Shown: piece by piece, positions 47,711 to 55,601 of the stretch | How positions within the stretch are numbered: position 1 is the first letter of the stretch | How the letters are laid out: every line of letters starts with the position of its first letter | Position numbers and translations under genes: made by a program | The notes under the pieces: model-generated | What the model saw: the letters and a program-made list of their open reading frames with translations, nothing else | What the model was told of the DNA's origin: nothing | The model's database searches: none | Source of the DNA: Bacillus taeanensis | GTDB taxonomy: Bacteria > Bacillota > Bacilli > Bacillales > UBA6769 | Direction: 5' to 3' | Assembly: GCF_003318295.1 (NCBI RefSeq) | Contig: NZ_QOCW01000010.1 | Coordinates: 86,321 to 150,320 of the forward strand | DNA: 64,000 nt

Positions 47711-48007
47711 ATGATTGAAACTGTGCCGAGACCTGCAAGTCCTTGCTATGAAATGATTTCTACTTCACAAAAGGTTGTAAGTCCATGCTTTGGGGTAATT
47801 GAGGAAGTAACTGTTGATTTCAATAGCTATGTATATGAGTGGGAGCCGTTATTTCTTATTAAAACAGTAGTTGGCAGCTATGAAACAGTGCAAATTTCAG
47901 TAAGCGGACATGTGACTGGTCTTGAGGCTAAAAAGGGCGATATTGTAACACCAAATATGATATTGGCATGGGTTCAAGATGATTTAATTGTATCGGGTAG
48001 TGATTGA
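47711..48007 (+). CDS. lipoyl/biotinyl-fold-like protein without attachment lysine
   Basis: A 98-residue protein whose repeat of short beta strands (SPCFGVIEEVTVDFNSYVYE, VSGHVTGLEAKKGDIVTPN, LAWVQDD) looks like a biotinyl/lipoyl hammerhead domain. In true carriers the hairpin carries a modified Lys in MKM or DKA; here the equivalent region (around LIKTVVGS) has no recognisable attachment motif. AGAGAGGTAATCGT precedes the ATG. It is monocistronic and ends at a terminator shared with the bactofilin gene. Its function is unknown; a protein-protein or glycan-related module is possible. Confidence 0.6.
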   Translation: MIETVPRPASPCYEMISTSQKVVSPCFGVIEEVTVDFNSYVYEWEPLFLIKTVVGSYETVQISVSGHVTGLEAKKGDIVTPNMILAWVQDDLIVSGSD

Positions 48008-48060
48008 TTAACTGAAAATAAATAAAGAATACATTTATTTAAAAAAAGTTTTATGTAAAA

Positions 48061-48096
48061 ACAAACAGGTGTTGATTCTCAACACCTGTTTGTTTT
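48061..48096. terminator. Bidirectional terminator between 47711 gene and bactofilin
   Basis: The stem ACAAACAGGTGTT / AACACCTGTTTGT has a 6-nt loop and a T-run on the plus strand. Confidence 0.87.
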
Positions 48097-48508
48097 AATC
48101 TACAAATGCTTGTTTTTCTTGTGGATATTCCATTTCAGCAGTAATAATTTCAACTTTTTCAGGAACTTGTTCCATTGAAAGAGACCCTTGGAAAAGTCCG
48201 CCTTCATCAATAACAATTGACTTCATTTCAGCATTCCCAAAACATTTTCCACTGCTTTGAATGTGAAGTTTACCGTCCGTTGAGATATTTCCCTTTACTG
48301 TACCTGAAACAATGATATTTCGTGCTCTAATATTAGATTCAATCAGGCCATTTTCACTAACAATAACATCTCCTTCACAGTTAATATCATCCTTTACAGT
48401 TCCGTCAATTCGAATGCTTGCTTGTACAACAAGTTTCCCCTCAATTGTTGTTTTTGATCCAATCACAGTATCAACATTTTCAAGTTGGCGCACATGTTTA
48501 TTAAACAT
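48095..48508 (-). CDS. bactofilin-family polymer-forming protein
   Basis: A 137-residue bactofilin. The central beta-helix (about 15-115) is visible as repeating GxI/V turns: VIGSKTTIEGKLVVQASIRIDG, NIIVSGTVKGNISTDGKLHI. Disordered tails flank it, as usual. Bactofilins form filaments that place wall or flagellar machinery; B. subtilis homologues are YhbE and YhbF, encoded as a pair. Here there is one copy. GGGAGCTGGAG precedes the ATG. The partner is unknown. Confidence 0.85.
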   Translation of the reverse strand: MFNKHVRQLENVDTVIGSKTTIEGKLVVQASIRIDGTVKDDINCEGDVIVSENGLIESNIRARNIIVSGTVKGNISTDGKLHIQSSGKCFGNAEMKSIVIDEGGLFQGSLSMEQVPEKVEIITAEMEYPQEKQAFVD

Positions 48509-48831
48509 ATACTCCAGCTCCCTTCCATTTTAATATTTAAAAAGATAAGGGTTCAATAATCAAATGTTAAAAGAGGTATGAAATCCATTTAAAGTTAAGA
48601 AACAGTGCTTTTGACAACTTGGAAACAGAGGGATGGATAAAAAATATAAATAAAAGCAAAGCTAAAAAAATGTTATATATTAGTTTTTATTTCGTTAATA
48701 TTGTTATTCAACAGAAAAATGAGAAGTCCTTCTTTAAAATAAAAAAGTAAGAACAAAACCCTCTTCGTTGAAGAAGAGGGAGGAATAAGGGCATTTATTA
48801 TATAAAAGAGATTTTATAATAAAGAATGAAT
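48509..48831. other. Gene-free region between bactofilin and Spo0E-type genes
   Basis: These 323 bp contain the bactofilin promoter side at the left and, at 48752-48780, a terminator for the minus-strand Spo0E-type gene. I see no ORF or other repeat. Confidence 0.5.
48752..48780 (-). terminator. Terminator of the Spo0E-type gene
   Basis: On the minus strand the stem CCCTCTTC / GAAGAGGG is followed by TTTTGTTC. Confidence 0.75.
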
Positions 48832-49242
48832 TTAATGCTTTGGTGTTACTACATCTAATGCCTCAAGAAAAACGTTATACTGGTGCTTGTCCCATTTATT
48901 AACTGCATCGTAAACATGAAAAATACTTGGAATAAAACCCTCTTTGTTATCTTCATGAGTTGGCGGCTGATAAAAGGTTAGACCTACTTTAACAAGCTGA
49001 ACAAATTTTGTATTAAAATCTAATAAATAGCGAAGGCTTTCCCGATACTGATCATACCACTCAATTTTTTGTTCTTTACCTATTCGGCTGTAAAGATTAA
49101 GGAGGTCATCAAGTTCTTGACTGCACTGCACAGCTTCCTTGCTGTGAAATCCGCTTTTAAAGGCAATTTCAATCATTTCTTCTCTCTTTTTAGCGATAGA
49201 TTGTAACAACTCATCTTTTTGACGTCCAGTAGTTAGGAACAA
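48832..49242 (-). CDS. Spo0E-type aspartyl-phosphate phosphatase with C-terminal extension
   Basis: A 136-residue protein. Residues 14-55 (IAKKREEMIEIAFKSGFHSK then AVQCSQELDDLLNLYSRI) match the Spo0E family, including the SQELD signature whose residues act in dephosphorylating Spo0A~P. Usual members have 50-90 residues; this one adds about 75 residues with aromatic, partly helical sequence (YDQYRESLRYLLDF, FHVYDAVNKWDKHQYNVF). The start is TTG 49242, with GGAG about 11 nt upstream; a shorter start is possible. It is monocistronic. It could restrain sporulation; the extension may sense a signal or bind a partner. Confidence 0.72.
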   Translation of the reverse strand: MFLTTGRQKDELLQSIAKKREEMIEIAFKSGFHSKEAVQCSQELDDLLNLYSRIGKEQKIEWYDQYRESLRYLLDFNTKFVQLVKVGLTFYQPPTHEDNKEGFIPSIFHVYDAVNKWDKHQYNVFLEALDVVTPKH

Positions 49243-49431
49243 TCTCCCTCACGCTCCGTTCTTAGCATATTCATTCTACATGTTACTTCTATTATGAAGG
49301 GTTATAGGATATATTTACATAGTTTCGCTAAAAGATGTAATAAAAATCTATTTTTTTACAAAGATCGTCAATTTTCGTGGAATATAAATAAAATAGTAAA
49401 GAAAGTCTTGATATAGAGAAGGGGAGGGAAA

Positions 49432-49462
49432 TGTAAAAAGCGCAGCAATTTGCTGCGCTTTC
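49432..49462 (-). terminator. Terminator of ppc
   Basis: The perfect stem AAAGCGCAGCAA / TTGCTGCGCTTT, followed on the minus strand by TTTTACATT. Confidence 0.88.
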
Positions 49463-49469
49463 TTTGTAA

Positions 49470-52232
49470 TCAACCAGTATTACGCAAACCTGCTGCAATA
49501 CCGCTGATTGTAAGTAATACTTCATTTAGCAATTCATCGTTATCTCCATTATGTTCACGAAGTTTTGAGATTAATCCAACTTGCATGAAGTTTAAAGGAT
49601 CTACATATGGATTTCGACGACGAACAGATTCCTGAATATTTGGCGTATGTTCAAGGAGGTCATTTTTCTCAGTGATTTGTAAAATGACAGCTTTTGTACA
49701 TTCATATTCTTGTACTAGGTTGTTAAAGAAACGATTGGCAATTTCTTCATCTTTTACAAGGGTAATGTATTCTTTTGCAGTTGATAAATCGGCTTTCATC
49801 AGTGCCATTTGTAAATTATCAATGGTAGAACGGAAGAAAGGCCAACTTTTATACATCTGCTGCAGTAATTCAAGGTTTTGGGCTCCTTTTTCTGCAAAGG
49901 ACTGCAAACCAGTACCTGCTGCATACCAACCCGGCAGAAGCTGACGGCTTTGCGTCCAAGCAAATACCCAAGGGATGGCGCGTAAATCTTCAAAACGCTG
50001 ACTACCTTTACGGCTCATAGGACGAGAACCGATATTTAAGGCACCAAGTTCTAATAATGGTGTTGCTTGCTTAAAGTATGTTAAGAAATCAGGATCTTCA
50101 AAGACAAATGATTGATACTTCGAAAGAGAATTTACGGAAATTTCTTCCATTGCCTTTTCCCAATCAGGCTTTCTTAAATCTTCGGTTTCTGACTCAGTGG
50201 ATACGTGAGCAGCTGCTTTTAATAAAGTAGATGTTGCTTGTTCTAAGCTGCGGTAGGCAATATCTACAAGGAGATAGCGGGAAGATAATACTTCACCTTG
50301 TTCTGTAATTTTTACACCATCACCTAGTGTTTCCGCAGGTTGTGATAAAATACTGCGATTTAACGGACCGCCACCACGACCTAAAGAACCGCCGCGTCCG
50401 TGGAAGAATTTTAGACCAATATTATATTCTTTCGCCATATTATGGATTTTTTGTTGAGCATTATAAAGCTTCCAATTTGCGGTAAGTGTACCGCCATCTT
50501 TACTGCCGTCAGAATAACCAAGCATAATTTCTTGTCGGTCTTTATGTTCAGCTAAATGATTTCGATACACGTCCATTTGGAATAGCTTTTCCATTATTTT
50601 TGGTCCTGCAACTAAATCATCGACGGTTTCAAGAAGAGGTGCAACATTTAAATTGCTTTCAATCCGGCCGTCTGCGTGTAAGCGGTAGATACCAGCTTCT
50701 TTTGCTAAAACAAGAACTTCGAGAAGATCGCTTGAAGATTGAGTCATACTAATAAGGTATACTTCAATCGCGCGTTTTCCAAATTCGTCATGTGCTTTTT
50801 TAATCATGTGGAAAACTTTCAGCATCTCTTGTGTTTCTTTAGAGTAATCTTCGTTTATTAATACAAGTGGTCTTGGGTCTTTTAGTACTTTTTCAAGAAG
50901 CGCTACTTTTTCTTCTTCAGGAAGGGCTGGATAATCATCTGTAATATTAACCATGCGTAAAATTTCAGAAATTGCTGCTTCATGTTCACCGCTGTGATTA
51001 CGAATATCTAAAGTTGCAAGGTGAAAACCAAATAATTGTACTTGGCGAATTAATTTACGAAGCATTTTTAACTCATGGCCTGCAGGCTGATGATTTTTGA
51101 CGCTTTCTTTAATAAGGATGAGGTCATTTAAAAGCTCTTCAGCTGTTTTATAACCTAGATCCGCTTTCCCAACATTGCGGAGACGTTCTAACATCACTGC
51201 AAATTTACGACGGTAGATTTCGGATTCTACAGGCCATTTTTTCTTGTTTGTTAGAACTTCTTGTTCTTCAATTTCAAGGGTTGTAATAAAAGCTTCACTT
51301 ATATTGATACGATTTGTAGAATGACTAAATCGTTTCATTAATTCAATTAAAGATTCCTCATATTTCTTTAATGCGAGTTTACGCTGCTTTTCAAGGGTTT
51401 TCCATGTGACTTCAGGTGTTACGTTTGGATTTCCGTCACGGTCTCCGCCAATCCATGAACCGAAACGCAAGAAATTTGGAACATTCCACTTTTGATTTGG
51501 AAATTGTTCCTCTAATAAATATTCAAGTTCTTGATGAATTTCAGGTAAAACTTCAAATAAGGTTTCATCAAAGTAGTAAAGACCATTTCGTACTTCATCC
51601 ATTACCGTCGGTTTGCGATGACGCAGTTCATCTGTTTGCCATAATACGGTTACTTCATTGAAGAGGCTCTCTTCAAGACGAGAACGTTCTTTTTTGGTAA
51701 TAAATGGGCTATCAAGCTGCTGCAAGATAGTTGCAATGCGTTTATGAATTTCTAGAACTGAGCGCTTAGTCGCTTCCGTTGGATGAGCTGTAATAATTAA
51801 TTCAAGTGATAATTTGTCGAGTACGTTTTGAATTGTTTCTTCAGAAATATTATTTTCTTTTAAAGAACTAATCGCACTTTCAAGTGAATTTGGCTGTAAA
51901 ACGGAATCCTCGCGAAGCTGGTATTCACGACGACGGCGAATACGGTGATTTTGTTCAGAAATATTTACTAACTGAAAATAAATTGAAAACGCTCGGATTA
52001 CCTGTTGGCGAACAGGAGGTTCTAATGAATCAATTTCATTTTTTAGTGTTTTGTATGTCTCTTCGTTGTGTTCAGTGCGAAGGGACTTGGTCATTTGACG
52101 AATTTTTTCAACTTTATTAAACAGCGTTGTGCCGCCATGATGAATAAGAATTTCACCGAGAATACGTCCTAATGTATTTACATCTTGACGAAGCGGTGCG
52201 CTGCTGTCTGTTGCTTGTAATGTTATTGTCAT
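49470..52232 (-). CDS. ppc: phosphoenolpyruvate carboxylase
   Basis: A 920-residue enzyme that carboxylates PEP with bicarbonate to oxaloacetate, an anaplerotic route into the TCA cycle. The first catalytic-His region reads ELIITAHPTEATKRSVLE (near residue 155), and GSWIGGDRDGNPNVT, LGYSDGSKDGG, FFHGRGGSLGRGGGP and SRPMSRK supply the Arg/His loops that bind PEP and bicarbonate. The C-terminus ends RNTG, as expected for the effector-binding end. GGAAGGTGAAATT precedes the ATG. It is monocistronic. B. subtilis itself uses pyruvate carboxylase and lacks ppc, so this is a difference from that species. Confidence 0.96.
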   Translation of the reverse strand: MTITLQATDSSAPLRQDVNTLGRILGEILIHHGGTTLFNKVEKIRQMTKSLRTEHNEETYKTLKNEIDSLEPPVRQQVIRAFSIYFQLVNISEQNHRIRRRREYQLREDSVLQPNSLESAISSLKENNISEETIQNVLDKLSLELIITAHPTEATKRSVLEIHKRIATILQQLDSPFITKKERSRLEESLFNEVTVLWQTDELRHRKPTVMDEVRNGLYYFDETLFEVLPEIHQELEYLLEEQFPNQKWNVPNFLRFGSWIGGDRDGNPNVTPEVTWKTLEKQRKLALKKYEESLIELMKRFSHSTNRINISEAFITTLEIEEQEVLTNKKKWPVESEIYRRKFAVMLERLRNVGKADLGYKTAEELLNDLILIKESVKNHQPAGHELKMLRKLIRQVQLFGFHLATLDIRNHSGEHEAAISEILRMVNITDDYPALPEEEKVALLEKVLKDPRPLVLINEDYSKETQEMLKVFHMIKKAHDEFGKRAIEVYLISMTQSSSDLLEVLVLAKEAGIYRLHADGRIESNLNVAPLLETVDDLVAGPKIMEKLFQMDVYRNHLAEHKDRQEIMLGYSDGSKDGGTLTANWKLYNAQQKIHNMAKEYNIGLKFFHGRGGSLGRGGGPLNRSILSQPAETLGDGVKITEQGEVLSSRYLLVDIAYRSLEQATSTLLKAAAHVSTESETEDLRKPDWEKAMEEISVNSLSKYQSFVFEDPDFLTYFKQATPLLELGALNIGSRPMSRKGSQRFEDLRAIPWVFAWTQSRQLLPGWYAAGTGLQSFAEKGAQNLELLQQMYKSWPFFRSTIDNLQMALMKADLSTAKEYITLVKDEEIANRFFNNLVQEYECTKAVILQITEKNDLLEHTPNIQESVRRRNPYVDPLNFMQVGLISKLREHNGDNDELLNEVLLTISGIAAGLRNTG

Positions 52233-52711
52233 AATTTCACCTTCCCTTGTTTAATAAAAATAGAACTGTTTTGTTTTCTTAATTTTTAGATAGTACAAAT
52301 AATATCATATTTCGATAAATTTTTCATGTTATAAAACCTTACTATGAAGCAGATAGAGAAACTTATAATAGAAGTATTTATTGCTGTATCAATGTTGTTT
52401 TCGCTTACAATAAAATTATTATTTTTTCTTTTTAATGTCCGTTTTAATCTATAAATGAGATTAATTATAAAGTAAATAATCTCATTTATAGATTTTAAGT
52501 GAATTAAATTATCCTGTATTAGGTTGTAATTAGAAAAGGTCTTTTAAATCACCAATTTTATTTTCTTCTATTGTAGTAAAATTCATACAAAAAGTGTTAG
52601 CAGATAATAAAAGGAGCTTACATTAAAACTGATTACTCGTTCTCATTATGATAAACTTAGTACCATACTATAAAAAGGTTATGATATCGGGTAAATAAAG
52701 GAGTGGAGATA
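52233..52711. other. Gene-free region between ppc and glpP
   Basis: These 479 bp are very AT-rich. They should hold the ppc promoter at the left and the glpP promoter at the right, with AAAGGAGTGGAG at 52699. The main structure is the 49-bp inverted repeat at 52446-52494. I see no ORF of note. Confidence 0.5.
52446..52494. repeat. Inverted repeat, 18-bp perfect arms
   Basis: The arms AATCTATAAATGAGATTA and TAATCTCATTTATAGATT pair perfectly around a 13-nt loop. There is no clear T-run, so it does not look like an ordinary terminator. It lies 218 bp upstream of glpP and 214 bp upstream of ppc on the other strand. Confidence 0.85.
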
Positions 52712-53257
52712 ATGAATTTTAACGGTCAAAAAGTTTTACCGGCCGTAAAGAAGATGAAAGATTTCGAAAAGATATTGGCTGCCGATTATCAATATATTGT
52801 TCTACTTGATATTCACATTGGACAATTACATAGTCTTATGCAGCATGCCAAAATACATAACAAAAAAATTTTTCTGCATGCAGATTTAATTCAAGGATTA
52901 AAAAATGATGAGTACGCTGCTGAGTTTTTATGTCAAACATTTAAACCCTTTGGTCTTATTTCTACTAGAGGGAGTGTATTAAGAATTGCTAAGAAAAAAG
53001 GAATAGTAGCGATCCAACGACTTTTTTTACTGGATACAATTGCACTTGAAACAAGTTATAAATTAGTTGAAAAAGTAAGGCCGGACTTCATCGAAGTGCT
53101 TCCAGGAGTGGTTCCTCACTTAATTAAAGAAGTGAATGAAGCGACCGACATTCCTATTATTGCGGGAGGCTTAATACGCACAAAGGAAGAGGTTGAACAG
53201 GTGCTTCAAGCAGGAGCAGTTGCTGTTACGACATCGAGAAATAATTTATGGATTTAA
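52712..53257 (+). CDS. glpP: glycerol-3-phosphate-responsive antiterminator
   Basis: A 181-residue GlpP protein, a TIM-barrel RNA-binding antiterminator that, with glycerol-3-phosphate, lets RNA polymerase pass the leader terminators of glpFK and glpD. Family features are LDIHIGQLHSLMQHAK, IFLHADLIQGLKNDEYAAEF, RPDFIEVLPGVVPHLI and IIAGGLIRTKEEVEQVLQAGAVAVTTSR. The ATG at 52712 follows AAAGGAGTGGAGATA; GTG 52703 overlaps it. No glpF, glpK or glpD lies near, so it is an orphan relative to its usual operon. Confidence 0.87.
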   Translation: MNFNGQKVLPAVKKMKDFEKILAADYQYIVLLDIHIGQLHSLMQHAKIHNKKIFLHADLIQGLKNDEYAAEFLCQTFKPFGLISTRGSVLRIAKKKGIVAIQRLFLLDTIALETSYKLVEKVRPDFIEVLPGVVPHLIKEVNEATDIPIIAGGLIRTKEEVEQVLQAGAVAVTTSRNNLWI

Positions 53258-53350
53258 TGATAATTCATATAAAAAGGGAAAAACACACATCCGAAATGCC
53301 TTCTAATTGAATATGATATAACAATTATTCAATGATAGAGGGGAGAGAAT

Positions 53351-53530
53351 ATGAAAATTCATTGCGATGGATGTGAAAAGGTGATGGGAGATAAAGAAAT
53401 TATTCATTTATTAAGAGTGAACCGAAAGTGGTATTGTGGGCATTATGTTTGTTTAATTAAAATGTTGGATTATTTAAAATCAAAAGGTTATATTGAATGG
53501 GATTGGATCCCTGGCCGTGAGTGGGAGTAA
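53351..53530 (+). CDS. small Cys/Trp-rich protein of unknown function
   Basis: A 59-residue protein with CDGCEKVMGDKE at the start, CGHYVC in the middle and a Trp-rich end (EWDWIPGREWE). The CxxC...CxxxxC spacing suggests a zinc site. A GAGGGGAGAGAAT site precedes the ATG. It lies 93 bp after glpP. I do not recognise the family, and the reading frame and site are the support for its being real. Confidence 0.6.
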   Translation: MKIHCDGCEKVMGDKEIIHLLRVNRKWYCGHYVCLIKMLDYLKSKGYIEWDWIPGREWE

Positions 53531-53610
53531 TGATACTAAAGGATCTATAATTTTGTTAAATGTATAATGTCATCTCTTTTTGAAAAATTTAATAAAAAGG
53601 AGCTGACATA

Positions 53611-53763
53611 ATGCCTGATAATAATGAAGAGTCTTTAGAATATTACGGTGTTACAAGTGTTGTAAAAGATTGGATAGAAAATGCGCAAGGAATTTCACAA
53701 GAAAAAAAAGAAGAATTAATTGAAAAGTTTACAATCATTATGGAGGAAAAAAATGAAAAGTAA
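53611..53763 (+). CDS. small acidic helical protein of unknown function
   Basis: A 50-residue acidic protein, MPDNNEESLEYYGVTSVVKD at the start and a Glu/Lys-rich amphipathic end. AAAAGGAGCTGACATA precedes the ATG, a strong site. Its stop overlaps a bidirectional terminator that it shares with the convergent YuiD-like gene. It has no Cys or signal. The family is not recognised. Confidence 0.6.
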   Translation: MPDNNEESLEYYGVTSVVKDWIENAQGISQEKKEELIEKFTIIMEEKNEK

Positions 53764-53795
53764 AGCACCTAAATACATGAGGTGCTTTACTTTTC
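53757..53795. terminator. Bidirectional terminator at the 53611/yuiD junction
   Basis: The stem AAAAGTAAAGCACCT / AGGTGCTTTACTTTT overlaps the ends of both convergent genes. Confidence 0.87.
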
Positions 53796-54245
53796 ATTTA
53801 GCAGCCAGCTGACAGTCCCCATTCCAATTCCTAAAATAGCTCCGCCAAGTACTTCAATAGGTTGATGACCGAGCAGTTCATTCAGTGCTTCTTCATTTTT
53901 CATATAGGAGAAGGTAGGATGAAGATTAGAAAGAGCGCCAATATTTTCATTCAGTTCATTAACAATTTTTGCTATTTCACCAGTGTGCCGACGAATCCCT
54001 TGAGCGTCATACATAACAATAAGACCAAATACAACAGCTAAAGCAAAATCGGTACTTTTAACACCATGTTTAAGAGCTGTATATGCAGCAATCGATGAGA
54101 CACCAGCTGAGTGGGAGCTTGGCATACCGCCTGTTTGAAACATTGGACGCCAATCCCATTTTCCAGATTTCTTTTTGTGAACGACAATTTTTAACCCTTG
54201 AGCACTAACTATGGAAAGCAATGATGTTATAATCGCTCGATTCAT
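53787..54245 (-). CDS. yuiD: divergent PAP2-family (DUF212) membrane protein, YuiD-like
   Basis: A 152-residue membrane protein of the divergent PAP2 family. GGMPSSHSAGVSSIAAYTA carries the PSGH-like motif with Ser/His, and RRHTGEIA carries the Arg/His motif, both typical for YuiD. There are three to four hydrophobic helices. The ATG at 54245 follows AAGAGGTGAAAATT; the longer reading from 54293 has no site. Phosphatase activity on lipid phosphates is assumed for the fold but unproven. Confidence 0.83.
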   Translation of the reverse strand: MNRAIITSLLSIVSAQGLKIVVHKKKSGKWDWRPMFQTGGMPSSHSAGVSSIAAYTALKHGVKSTDFALAVVFGLIVMYDAQGIRRHTGEIAKIVNELNENIGALSNLHPTFSYMKNEEALNELLGHQPIEVLGGAILGIGMGTVSWLLNEK

Positions 54246-54440
54246 AATTTTCACCTCTTGGATAGTGTTTAACACGTTTTTGATTCTATACATATAATAA
54301 GTGATCCAGATGAAAAGTTAGGGTGGTTAAAAAAGAGTTGACATTCGTTTCATTTCTTTCAAAAATAAACATGCGAGACTTTTTATTCTCTTTAATGAAC
54401 GTAAAAGTGATAAAGTTTACCGCAAGCAGAAAGGATGGTT

Positions 54441-54626
54441 ATGATGGATTTTTATAAAACATATGCAAAGGCATTTTATAAGAAATTATCAGAGAGGAAG
54501 TTAAAAGACTATTTTCATCACATGCAGCGTTATCGAGAAAAAGGAATGCTTGTAGAAAGCATGGAACTAGAGATGGAAATTATTCGAACGGTTGCTTTAG
54601 AAAAGGAAATTCAGTTGGAAAGATAG
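54441..54626 (+). CDS. small charged helical protein of unknown function
   Basis: A 61-residue protein with many Lys, Glu, Arg and Met residues (FYKTYAKAFYKKLSERKLKD then ELEMEIIRTVALEKEIQ), predicted to be a helical hairpin. No Cys or membrane segment. AGAAAGGATGG precedes ATG 54441; ATG 54435 and 54444 are also in frame. It is monocistronic and on the strand opposite yuiD. The family is not recognised. Confidence 0.55.
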   Translation: MMDFYKTYAKAFYKKLSERKLKDYFHHMQRYREKGMLVESMELEMEIIRTVALEKEIQLER

Positions 54627-54794
54627 AATTATAATAAAAGGATACATAGGAAATAAAAATATTTTATCCTACTTTTTAACGTATAAAATAAACATATTTA
54701 CCCTTTAAACAGCGTAAATATTATAAGATAATGCTTGTTAAAAAGCCTTATAGCCGAAAAATAATGTAGAAATTTTTTCGGGAGGTGATGTGCA

Positions 54795-54944
54795 TTGGAA
54801 ATGCGCTGTGTTTATTGTGAAAAGGAATTAATTTATCCTTGGGAAAGACGACGTTTGGATTGCGATGATTGTTATTATGCTATTAGTGCTTCCTATCATG
54901 AGGATTTGGAAACAGAAGAGGAAGATGATTCGCACGTTATTTGA
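54795..54944 (+). CDS. small zinc-ribbon protein of unknown function
   Basis: A 49-residue protein with CVYCEKELIYPW and LDCDDCYYAIS, two CxxC pairs that can bind one zinc, and a strongly acidic tail (EDLETEEEDD). The start is TTG 54795 with GGAGGTG 8 nt upstream; ATG 54801 is the alternative. A strong terminator begins 8 bp after the stop. The layout recalls small regulatory zinc peptides, but I cannot name the family. Confidence 0.62.
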   Translation: MEMRCVYCEKELIYPWERRRLDCDDCYYAISASYHEDLETEEEDDSHVI

Positions 54945-54951
54945 TTGAAAT

Positions 54952-54985
54952 AAAACATACTGGAAGTTTCCAGTATGTTTTTTTT
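54952..54985 (+). terminator. Terminator after the zinc-ribbon gene
   Basis: The perfect stem AAAACATACTGGAA / TTCCAGTATGTTTT has a 2-nt loop core and a T8 run. Confidence 0.9.
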
Positions 54986-55601
54986 ATCCAATTTGTTGCT
55001 TGTTTTTAAAGTTAGGTGTTGTTAAGCAATGAAGTTGATGTTTTATCCTATTACGTGTACGGAGCTAAAGGCAGCAGATTTTCCTAATATAGGATAAATA
55101 AAAGATGAATCATATTTATGTAACTTAAAGGTGGGAATGTATAAAAATTCCTCAGTAAGATAATCTTACAAAAATGTAGAGAGATAATGTTAAATTTTAT
55201 ATTATAAAATTAACCTCTTGTAATAAGGGAATAAAAGTGATTTTCTCCTTCACTTCCCTATATGGACTCCAATCTCATTTACTTTGCTAATTCTCTCGTA
55301 TAGAACTGGCAAATGCCGTAGAAGTGAACCTCCTCTTTGCTTCTATGGCTTTTTTTATTACACCGACAAAATTCGAGGTGTGATTAGTTTTTTAGCTCTA
55401 GTTTTGTAAGTTAATGACTAGTTTCGTAGAAGGGATTTCATTTCTGTGTAATATAAGGCAAAATGTATATAAACACATATAAGTGTAATTGACTGCTGTC
55501 TACATCGTCTTTATTCAGATGACGATTCATTTTTTATGTGTTTCATTTATGATGACAAGCATGTGTATGGCTGAAAATTTACAGATCATGTGAGGTGTAT
55601 T
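54986..55601. other. Gap of about 600 bp with an unassigned terminator
   Basis: No gene with a start codon and ribosome binding site is visible. The gap holds a good plus-strand terminator at 55315-55357 with no gene in front of it, and a 34-codon open frame on the minus strand (55279-55383) without any start codon. The right end carries the promoter region of the Spo0F-like gene. Confidence 0.5.
55315..55357 (+). terminator. Orphan Rho-independent terminator
   Basis: The stem GCCGTAGAAG / CTTCTATGGC with one G-U pair has a T7 run. No protein gene precedes it on the plus strand, which suggests an unannotated short RNA or an old gene remnant. Confidence 0.75.
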
